DNA of 8,833 nucleotides from Betaproteobacteria bacterium UBA2293 (GTDB lineage: Bacteria > Pseudomonadota > Gammaproteobacteria > Burkholderiales > Rhodocyclaceae): the NCBI GenBank assembly GCA_002345845.1, contig DDWF01000087.1, forward strand, positions 17,023 to 25,855. The letters run 5' to 3'. How positions within the stretch are numbered: position 1 is the first letter of the stretch; each line of letters starts with the position of its first letter. Both the position numbers and the translations under genes were made by a program. The notes under the pieces are model-generated. The model was given only the letters and a program-made list of their open reading frames with translations. It was not told the DNA's origin and searched no databases. This document shows, piece by piece, positions 1-6,021 of the stretch.

Positions 1-414
1 GCCGCCGGAGAGGGTGCCGGCCAGCTGCGCCGCGCGTTCCTTGAGACGCGGGAAATAGCCGTAAATCTTGTCCAGGTCGGCAGCCATTTCCGGCTTGTCA
101 TGGCGCAGGAAGGCGCCCATCGCCAGATTCTCGGCCACCGTCAGTCGGGGAAAGACACCGCGCCCTTCCGGCACCAGGGCGATGCCCTTGCGGATGATGT
201 GATGCGGCGCGATACGGGTGATGTCCTCGCCGCAGAAATGCACGTCGCCGCCGACAGCGTCGATGACGCGGGCGATGGCCTTCAGCGTGCTGGTCTTGCC
301 GGCGCCGTTGGCGCCGATCAAGGCGACCATCTCGCCTTCGTTGACGTGGAAGGTGATGCTGCGCACGGCCTGAATGCCGCCGTAGGCCACGTGGAGTCCG
401 GTAACTTCAAGCAC
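1..414 (-). CDS. livF: LivF-type ABC transporter ATP-binding protein (partial, C-terminus beyond window)
   Basis: This is the second ATPase of a branched-chain amino acid type importer (HAAT family), working at the cytoplasmic face with LivG, LivH and LivM. The first 138 residues are present of a usual 230-240. Walker A (GANGAGKT) is at residues 34-41, and the LivF-typical VPEGRGVF stretch, which carries Glu where most ABC ATPases have the Q-loop Gln, is at 81-88. The window ends exactly on LSGG (135-138), the start of the signature motif; Walker B and the H-loop lie outside. The start is GTG at 414: the codon directly upstream in frame is TAG, and a GAGG lies 9 bases before it. The start overlaps the livG stop by 8 bases (GTGCTTGA), so translation is probably coupled. 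Very sure of the family; substrate specificity cannot be read from the sequence. Confidence 0.95.
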   Translation of the reverse strand, partial: MLEVTGLHVAYGGIQAVRSITFHVNEGEMVALIGANGAGKTSTLKAIARVIDAVGGDVHFCGEDITRIAPHHIIRKGIALVPEGRGVFPRLTVAENLAMGAFLRHDKPEMAADLDKIYGYFPRLKERAAQLAGTLSGG

Positions 415-1171
415 CTAGGTATGCCTCGATAACGCGTTGATCTTTCTGCACCACGGCCGGCACGTCCTCGATGACCAGCTTGCCGTAGTCGAGCACCGCC
501 ACCCGGTCGCACAAGCCCATCACCAGCTTGACGTCGTGTTCGATGAGCAGGATGGTCGTGCCGTCGTTGCGGATGCCGTCGATCAGCTCGCGCAGCTCGG
601 CGGTTTCCGTGGCATTCATGCCGGCTGCCGGTTCGTCGAGGCAAAGCAGCTTCGGCTCGGTGGCCAGCGCCCGGGCGATTTCCAGGCGGCGCTGATCGCC
701 GTAGGACAGGTTCTTGGCCAGATCGTCGGCCCGATCCTCGATGCGCACATAATGCAAAAGGTCGACGGCACGCTGGCGGATGGCCGCTTCCTCGTCCCGG
801 GTCGCCCGTGTCTGCAGCATGGCCCCGATGACACCGGCCTTGGTCCGGACATGGCGGCCGATCATGACGTTCTCCAGCGCCGTCATGTTGCCGAACAGGC
901 GGATGTTCTGGAAAGTGCGGGCGATGCCGCAACGGGCGACCTGTTCCGGCGCATGTGCCGCCAGCCGCGCGCCGTCGAACTGGAAGCACCCGCCGTCGGC
1001 GACATAGAGGCCGGTCATGCAGTTGAAGAAAGTCGTCTTGCCGGCCCCATTCGGCCCGATCAGGCCGTATACCTCACCGCGGCGGATGCTCAGCGAGACA
1101 TCCTGCAACGCCTTGACGCCGCCGAAGTGCTTGGCGATTCCCTGCGCCGCGAGCAATACCTCGCCGCTCAT
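407..1171 (-). CDS. livG: LivG-type ABC transporter ATP-binding protein
   Basis: Complete 254-residue ATPase subunit of the importer, of normal length for LivG. Visible motifs in order are Walker A GPNGAGKT (39-46), the LivG-typical Q-loop RTFQNIRLF (85-93, Gln88), an LSYGDQRRLEIARAL signature (155-169, Tyr replacing the second position of the usual LSGGQ, as is common in LivG), Walker B LLCLDEP (175-181, catalytic Glu180) and the H-loop His212 in IEHD. All residues needed for ATP hydrolysis are present. The start ATG shares ATGA with the livM stop (4-base overlap), and the G-rich end of livM supplies the ribosome binding region. The 3' end overlaps livF by 8 bases. It hydrolyses ATP together with LivF to drive uptake through LivH-LivM. 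Confidence 0.97.
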   Translation of the reverse strand: MSGEVLLAAQGIAKHFGGVKALQDVSLSIRRGEVYGLIGPNGAGKTTFFNCMTGLYVADGGCFQFDGARLAAHAPEQVARCGIARTFQNIRLFGNMTALENVMIGRHVRTKAGVIGAMLQTRATRDEEAAIRQRAVDLLHYVRIEDRADDLAKNLSYGDQRRLEIARALATEPKLLCLDEPAAGMNATETAELRELIDGIRNDGTTILLIEHDVKLVMGLCDRVAVLDYGKLVIEDVPAVVQKDQRVIEAYLGA

Positions 1172-2244
1172 ATCTTCACCCCCCCCGACTTTTCGGTCAG
1201 TTCGCGCTTGCGCTCGGGCGATGGCCAGATGCCGGCCGGCTTGAAGCGCATGACCAGTACCAGGGCCAGGCCGAAGACCAGCATGCGCAGGCTCTCCGGA
1301 TCGATCAGCATCTTGCCGAAGAGTGCCATCTGGATCGGCCCGACGCCGTAGCGCAAGGCCTCCGGCAGGATGGAGAGCAGCACGGCACCGAGAATGACGC
1401 CGGGGATGTGGCCCATGCCGCCAAGCACCACCATGGCCAGGACCATGATTGATTCGATTAGCGAAAAGCTCTCCGGCGAGACGAAGCCCTGCATGGCCGA
1501 GAAGATGCCACCGGCGATGCCGCCGAACGAAGCGCCCATGGCGAAGGCCAGCAGCTTGATGTTACGGGTGTTGATGCCGACCGCCTTGGCGGCGATCTCG
1601 TCTTCGCGGATCGCCTGCCAGGCACGACCGATGCGCGAATGCTGCAGGCGCAGGTTGATGACGATGACGAGGATGGCCAGGGCGACCAGCAGGAAGTAGT
1701 ACTTCTGCGGCCCGGTCAGCGTCAGGCCGAGAATCTCGCTGGTCCCCGAAAAACGGAAACCGCCGATACTCACCGGATCGATCAGCGTGATGCCCTGCGG
1801 CCCGTTGGTGATATTGACCGGCGCATTCAGGTTGTTGAGGAAGATGCGGATGATCTCGCCGAAACCCAGGGTGACGATGGCCAGATAGTCGCCGCGCAAT
1901 TTGAGGGTCGGTGAGCCGAGCAGCACGCCGAAGAAACAGGCGACCAGCGCGCCGATCGGCAGAATCGCCCACACCGGCCAATGAATGCCGAAATGCGGAC
2001 TGGCCAGCAGCGCCCAGGTATAGGCGCCAACGGCATAGAAGGCGATGTAGCCGAGGTCGAGCAGACCGGCGAAACCGACGACGATGTTCAAGCCGAGCGC
2101 CAGGAAGATGTAGAGGATGGCGAAATTGACGATGCGCACCCAGGCCTGACCACCGCCCATGCCGAGCAGGAACGGCAAGGCGACCAGTGCGGCGGTGATG
2201 AGCACGATGCCGAAGAAGGATTTCGGCGACAGCCATTTGTTCAT
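1168..2244 (-). CDS. livM: LivM-type ABC transporter permease
   Basis: Complete 358-residue integral membrane permease of the importer. It is strongly hydrophobic, with about eight to ten membrane segments, for example near 11-30, 36-58, 89-110, 181-198, 230-250, 262-290 and 317-333. Family landmarks are LNIVVGFAGLLDLGYIAF (52-69), GDYLAIVTLGFGEIIRI (118-134) and the cytoplasmic coupling loop GRAWQAIREDEIAAKAVGIN (206-225), which contacts the ATPases. The C-terminus FKPAGIWPSPERKREL (335-349) is typical of the group. The start ATG overlaps the livH stop (ATGA) and has GGGAG 7 bases upstream. Near the 3' end the coding strand has a run of eight G (1179-1186 on the plus strand), inside the last codons and next to the livG start. 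Confidence 0.96.
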   Translation of the reverse strand: MNKWLSPKSFFGIVLITAALVALPFLLGMGGGQAWVRIVNFAILYIFLALGLNIVVGFAGLLDLGYIAFYAVGAYTWALLASPHFGIHWPVWAILPIGALVACFFGVLLGSPTLKLRGDYLAIVTLGFGEIIRIFLNNLNAPVNITNGPQGITLIDPVSIGGFRFSGTSEILGLTLTGPQKYYFLLVALAILVIVINLRLQHSRIGRAWQAIREDEIAAKAVGINTRNIKLLAFAMGASFGGIAGGIFSAMQGFVSPESFSLIESIMVLAMVVLGGMGHIPGVILGAVLLSILPEALRYGVGPIQMALFGKMLIDPESLRMLVFGLALVLVMRFKPAGIWPSPERKRELTEKSGGVKI

Positions 2245-3164
2245 GCCCGCTCTCCCGTCTTTTCGCCGAACAGGCCGGAGGGTTTGAACATCAGCACGAC
2301 GATGAGGACGATGAAGGCGAAGATGTCCTGATAGTGGCTGCCGAGGAAACCGCCGCTGAGATCACCGATGTAACCGGCACCCAGCGCCTCGATCAGGCCA
2401 AGCAGCACACCGCCGGCCATCGCCCCGGCAAGGTTGCCGATGCCACCGAGAACGGCAGCGGTAAAGGCCTTGAGGCCGAGCATGAAGCCCATCTGGTAAT
2501 GGGCGATTTCGTAATAACTGCCGACCATGACGCCGGCGATGGCGGCCAGTGCGGAACCGACGACAAAGGCGGCGGCGATGACGCGGTTGATATTGACCCC
2601 CATCAGGCTGGCCACCGCCGGGTTCTGTGCCGTGGCGCGCATGGCCATGCCGAGGCGGGTGCGATAGACGAGGAAGACGAGACCGCTCATCGCTGCCGCC
2701 GAGATCAGCACGATGGCGATTTGGACCAGGGTGAAATGGGCGCCGGCGAATTCGTAATTGATCTTCGGCAGCAAGGGCGGGAAGGTCAGGTAATTGCGCC
2801 CCCAGATGATCATCGCCAGATTCTGCAGGATGATCGACATACCGATCGCCGTGATCAAGGGTGTCAGCCGCGGCGAGCCACGCAGCGGCCGGTAGGCAAT
2901 GCGCTCCAGGCTCCAGCCGAGCGCCATGCAGACCAGCAATGATGCCGCCAGCCCACCCAGACCGGCGACGACAACCGGCACCCCGGCACCGATCAGGCTG
3001 CTGGTGACGGCGATGGCCACCAGAGTACCGATCATCACCACTTCGCCATGGGCGAAGTTGATCAGCCCCATGATGCCGTACACCATCGTATAGCCGAGGG
3101 CGACCAGGGCGTAGATACTGCCCTGGACCAAGCCGTTGATGACCTGCTGAAAAAATATATCCAT
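2241..3164 (-). CDS. livH: LivH-type ABC transporter permease
   Basis: Complete 307-residue permease, the usual LivH length, which pairs with LivM to form the transmembrane path. It opens with MDIFFQQVINGLVQGSIYAL, followed by GYTMVYGIMGLINFAHGE (24-41), the classic LivH N-terminal signature. The coupling loop GMAMRATAQNPAVASLMGVN is at 172-191, the GGIGNLAGAMAGG segment at 240-252, and the end is LMFKPSGLFGEK (291-302). Membrane segments fill most of the chain. No clear Shine-Dalgarno sequence precedes the ATG, but the N-terminus fits the family, so I keep this start. It lies 69 bases after the binding-protein gene, with a stem-loop in the gap, and shares ATGA with livM. It is probably read by transcription passing through that stem-loop. 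Confidence 0.96.
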   Translation of the reverse strand: MDIFFQQVINGLVQGSIYALVALGYTMVYGIMGLINFAHGEVVMIGTLVAIAVTSSLIGAGVPVVVAGLGGLAASLLVCMALGWSLERIAYRPLRGSPRLTPLITAIGMSIILQNLAMIIWGRNYLTFPPLLPKINYEFAGAHFTLVQIAIVLISAAAMSGLVFLVYRTRLGMAMRATAQNPAVASLMGVNINRVIAAAFVVGSALAAIAGVMVGSYYEIAHYQMGFMLGLKAFTAAVLGGIGNLAGAMAGGVLLGLIEALGAGYIGDLSGGFLGSHYQDIFAFIVLIVVLMFKPSGLFGEKTGERA

Positions 3165-3192
3165 TACGCGTATTGAGGCCGCTTTATATGGA

Positions 3193-3214
3193 AACGGCGC
3201 CTTGCGGCGCCGTT
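3193..3214 (-). terminator. Intercistronic stem-loop between binding-protein gene and livH
   Basis: A perfect 9-bp inverted repeat (AACGGCGCC, loop TTGC, GGCGCCGTT) sits in the 69-base gap. On the transcribed (minus) strand it is followed by TCCATATAAAG, with no run of T, so a full intrinsic terminator is unlikely. Stem-loops at this place in binding-protein importer operons are commonly partial terminators or mRNA stabilisers that let the binding protein be made in excess over the membrane subunits. That role is inferred here. Confidence 0.6.
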
Positions 3215-3233
3215 CCGGTGGTGCTTGATGAGT

Positions 3234-4604
3234 TTACTTCTTCTCCGCCGCTGCCTTGGCGGCCTCGGCCGCATCCTTGACGGCTTCGGCCCCGGCCTTG
3301 ACTGCCTCGGTACCGGCCTTGACGGCATCCGCGCCAGCCACCGAAGCGGCAGTACCGGCCGCTTCGGCAGCGCCGGCCACCGCCTGGGCAGCATCCTTGA
3401 CTTCGGCCACGGCCGCCGCAACCGGGCTACCGCCGAGCGTCGTCACATAATTCAAGGCACCGCCCTGGTACTGATAAATGGTGATCGCGCCGCCCTTGAG
3501 GTCGCCGAACTCGTCGAACTCGATCTTGCCGCTGACGCCTTCCATGCTGGTCTTGCCGATTTCCGCCAAGTACTTGGCCGGTTCGACCGAGTTGGCGCGC
3601 TTCATGGCATCAGCGACGACCATCACGGCATCGTAGACGTTCGGGGCATAGAGCTGGATTTCATAGCCGAATTTGGCGTTGAACTTCTGTTTGAACTCCG
3701 GACCCTTGGCCAGTTGCTCCAACGGCATACCCGGCAGCGAGCAGTACTCGCCATCGGCGGCCGGGCCACCCAGTTTCATGAATTCCGGCGTACACACACC
3801 GTCGCCGCCGAGGAACTTGGCCTTGATGCCGAGATCCTTCATCTGCTTGACCAGCGGACCGCCCTGGGCGTCCATGCCGCCGTAGAAGACCAGGTCGGCC
3901 TTCTTCGACTTGATCTTGGTCAGGATGGCCTTGAAGTCGGTGGCCTTGTCATTGGTGTACTCGTTGGCGACGACCTTGAGGCCAGCCGCTTCGGCCGACT
4001 TGCGGAACTCGTCGGCGAGGCCCTGGCCGTAGGCGGTACGGTCGTCGATGATGGCCACCGTCTTGACGCCCTGCTGGGCGGCGAACTCGCCGAGCACCTT
4101 GCCCTGCTGGATGTCGTTGGCCATCACGCGGAAGGCCGTGTTGAAGCCTTGCTGGGTGTACTTCGGATTGGTGGCCGAAGGTGAAACCTGCGGCATGCCG
4201 GCGTCGAAATACAGCTTGGAGGCCGGGATGGTGGTGCCGGAGTTGAGGTGGCCGATGACGCCATTGACCTTGGCATCGACCAGCTTCTGGGCAACGATGG
4301 TGCCCTGCTTCGGATCGGCCTGATCGTCCTCGGACATCAGTTCGAACTTGACCTTGGCACCGCCGATTTCGAGCCCCTGTGAATTCAGTTCCTCGATGGC
4401 GAGGACCGCGCCGCTTTCGTTGTCCTTGCCCAGGTGAGCCTGCGGACCGGTCATCGGGGCCACATGACCGAGCTTGACGACAACTTCCGGCGTGGCGATC
4501 GGGGCGGGCGCGGCAACGGGGGCCGGCTCCTCTTTCTTGCCGCAAGCCGAAAGGGCAAAGGCGGCAGCGACGGAGAGGGCAACTACGGAAAGCTTAGCTT
4601 GCAT
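3234..4604 (-). CDS. livK: Branched-chain amino acid-type ABC substrate-binding lipoprotein with Ala-rich C-terminal tail
   Basis: Periplasmic binding protein (type 1 fold, LivJ/LivK family) that would capture the ligand and deliver it to LivHM. The start ATG has AGGAG 8 bases upstream (4613-4617). Residues 1-21 form a signal peptide ending in a lipobox, LSAC, with Cys21 as the predicted lipidated residue; Gly22 at +2 does not match the inner-membrane retention rule known from E. coli. A Pro/Ala linker (27-39) leads into the fold: VVKLGHVAPMTGPQAHLGKD (42-61), the ligand-loop region NSGTTIPAS (121-129), DDRTAYGQGLADEF (187-200), YGGMDAQGG (241-249). Cys271 and Cys288 may pair. The recognisable fold ends near 390. 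The whole is 456 residues, against about 370-390 for the family, because of a tail at 394-456 that is 29/63 alanine and ends in four heptads. The ligand could be a branched-chain or aromatic amino acid, or a related acid. Confidence 0.94.
   Translation of the reverse strand: MQAKLSVVALSVAAAFALSACGKKEEPAPVAAPAPIATPEVVVKLGHVAPMTGPQAHLGKDNESGAVLAIEELNSQGLEIGGAKVKFELMSEDDQADPKQGTIVAQKLVDAKVNGVIGHLNSGTTIPASKLYFDAGMPQVSPSATNPKYTQQGFNTAFRVMANDIQQGKVLGEFAAQQGVKTVAIIDDRTAYGQGLADEFRKSAEAAGLKVVANEYTNDKATDFKAILTKIKSKKADLVFYGGMDAQGGPLVKQMKDLGIKAKFLGGDGVCTPEFMKLGGPAADGEYCSLPGMPLEQLAKGPEFKQKFNAKFGYEIQLYAPNVYDAVMVVADAMKRANSVEPAKYLAEIGKTSMEGVSGKIEFDEFGDLKGGAITIYQYQGGALNYVTTLGGSPVAAAVAEVKDAAQAVAGAAEAAGTAASVAGADAVKAGTEAVKAGAEAVKDAAEAAKAAAEKK
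3246..3329 (-). repeat. Four tandem heptad repeats coding the binding-protein tail
   Basis: Residues 426-453 of the binding protein read as four seven-residue units: DAVKAGT, EAVKAGA, EAVKDAA, EAAKAAA, followed by EKK. Each unit has an acidic residue at position 1 and Lys at position 4, spacing that favours i to i+3 salt bridges in a helix. The DNA repeats with the same 21-base period but has diverged at codon level. It may form an amphipathic helix or a coiled coil; no function is known to me. Confidence 0.75.
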
Positions 4605-4647
4605 CGGTGGTTCTCCTGAACTTTAGGGGGTTGAAGGACTGCGGCTG

Positions 4648-4676
4648 ATTGTCCGGAGGTGCTTAATGCATGTCAA
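4648..4676 (-). promoter_or_regulatory. Sigma-70-like promoter of the liv operon
   Basis: On the minus strand a consensus -35 TTGACA (plus 4671-4676) is followed after exactly 17 bases by GACAAT (plus 4648-4653), which matches four of six -10 positions including the key second A and last T. Transcription would begin near 4641, leaving a leader of about 36 bases that contains the AGGAG ribosome site of the binding-protein gene. The spacing and position make this the best promoter in the window. Confidence 0.7.
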
Positions 4677-4690
4677 TAACAAGCTGTTAT
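4676..4690. promoter_or_regulatory. Possible operator palindrome in the divergent control region
   Basis: ATAACA, spacer AGC, TGTTAT forms a perfect 6-bp dyad that abuts (shares one base with) the -35 box of the liv promoter and lies about 36 bases before the start of the divergent acyltransferase gene. The location suits a regulator controlling one or both genes. No regulator gene is seen in the window, so this is a candidate only; AT-rich short dyads can occur by chance. Confidence 0.35.
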
Positions 4691-4725
4691 GATTATCGGC
4701 CAGTCATCATTCGCGATGGATCTCG

Positions 4726-6021
4726 ATGCCCGCCTTGTCCCGACTGCGCTTTCTCGTCCATCAGGGGGCCCGCAAGTTGTTTGCGATGCTGCCCCAGGCG
4801 AAACGGCACAGCGTCTATCGCTCCTTCGTCGATTGCGACCCCGAGCCGAACAAGCGCCTGGTCCTCAAGATTGCCGACACGCGCGAGGAACTCGAGGCCT
4901 GCTTCAAGCTGCTGCATGACGCCTACGTCAGCAGCGGCTTCATGACCCCCGATCCGTCGGGCATGCGGGTCACCATCTACCACGCCCTGCCGACGACGAC
5001 GACGCTGTGCGCCAAGTTCGATGGCCAGGTGGTCGGCACCCTGTCGCTGATCCGCGAGAGCGCCATCGGCTTTCCGTTGCAGCGCATCTTCGACCTCAGC
5101 GGCGTCCGCGCCAAGGAAGGCAACATCGCCGAGGTCTCGGCGCTGGCCGTGCATCCGCGCTTCCGGCGCACCGGCGGAACGATCCTGTTCCCGCTGATGA
5201 AGTTCATGTACGAGTACTGCACGACCTTCTTCGACACCCGCCACCTGGTCATCGCCGTCAATCCACGGCACATCGAGATGTACGAGTCGCTGCTCTTCTT
5301 CCGCCGACTGACCAGCACCGTCGTCGAGAACTATGACTTCGTCAACGGCGCCCCGGCGGTCGGTGCCACGCTGGACCTCCACCAGGCCCCGGACATCCTG
5401 CGCAAGGCCTACGCCGGCAAGCCGCTGCGCCGCAACCTCTATCACTACTTCAAGGAAACGACGCTGCCGAACATCGAGATTCCGCATCGCCGCTTCTTCA
5501 CCACCAACGATCCGGTGCTGACCCCGGATCTGATCGATTATTTCTTCAACCAGCGCACCCACGTTTTCGCCGAGCTGAGCGAGCGCAAGAAAACCCTGCT
5601 GCACCTGATCTACGACCTGCCGGAATACCGGGCCGTGTTGCCGCCCCTGCCTGCATCTTCGGGAAATGCCAAGGTGCGCCGGCACCAGCGCTTCTCGGTC
5701 AAATGCCCGGCCCGGCTGATCGGCGAGGCCGCCGGCAAGGCCATACCGATCGAAGTCAGCGAAGTCTCCCGCTACGGCTTCCGCGCCCGCACCGGCCGCG
5801 CCGTACCGACCGACGTCTGGCTCACCGCCATCGTCCAGCTCGGCAGCAAGGAAGTCTCCCGGCTGACTGTCCAGGCAGTCCAGGAAACCGAACAGGACGA
5901 CCGTCACTACTGCGGCTTCCGTATCGGCGAACCGGACCTGGTCTGGCGCAAATTCGTCACCGCCCTGTACCAGGGCCACACCCACACCGACCTCGACCAA
6001 GCTACCCGCTTCCTCTCGTGA
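4726..6021 (+). CDS. FeeM-like N-acyltransferase (GNAT fold) fused to C-terminal PilZ domain
   Basis: Complete 431-residue two-domain protein. Residues about 45-240 resemble the N-acyl amino acid synthase FeeM / autoinducer-synthase-like acyltransferases: an RLVLKIADTREELEACFKLL opening, DAYVSSGFM (66-73), AKFDGQVVGTLSLI (96-109), and a core strand and acyl-donor-loop region AEVSALAVHPRFRRTGG (135-151), then VNPRHIEMYESLLFFRR (178-194). Residues 316-415 form a PilZ domain, the usual c-di-GMP receptor: the RxxxR motif is R318-R322, and the second motif is EVSRYG (346-351), with Glu where Asp or Asn is usual. A reasonable reading is an acyl transfer enzyme, acyl-ACP to an amino acid or amine, tuned by c-di-GMP. 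No in-frame start codon lies between 4726 and the TGA at 4690; the ribosome site is weak (GGA, 5 bases). The stop overlaps the next gene as GTGA. The acyl acceptor is unknown. Confidence 0.88.
   Translation: MPALSRLRFLVHQGARKLFAMLPQAKRHSVYRSFVDCDPEPNKRLVLKIADTREELEACFKLLHDAYVSSGFMTPDPSGMRVTIYHALPTTTTLCAKFDGQVVGTLSLIRESAIGFPLQRIFDLSGVRAKEGNIAEVSALAVHPRFRRTGGTILFPLMKFMYEYCTTFFDTRHLVIAVNPRHIEMYESLLFFRRLTSTVVENYDFVNGAPAVGATLDLHQAPDILRKAYAGKPLRRNLYHYFKETTLPNIEIPHRRFFTTNDPVLTPDLIDYFFNQRTHVFAELSERKKTLLHLIYDLPEYRAVLPPLPASSGNAKVRRHQRFSVKCPARLIGEAAGKAIPIEVSEVSRYGFRARTGRAVPTDVWLTAIVQLGSKEVSRLTVQAVQETEQDDRHYCGFRIGEPDLVWRKFVTALYQGHTHTDLDQATRFLS

Noticed and set aside
437..1351. Plus-strand open frame of 304 codons across livG
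   Set aside because: Shadow of livG and the livM end, whose motifs on the minus strand are complete.
4688..4693. TATGAT as a plus-strand -10 for the acyltransferase gene
   Set aside because: No acceptable -35 occurs at 16-18 bases upstream, so I do not call a promoter there.
5703..6017. Upstream extension of the FAD dehydrogenase frame to an ATG at 5703
   Set aside because: The extension is Arg/Pro-rich, lies out of frame over the PilZ coding region and matches no family; the GTG at 6018 gives the family's normal length.
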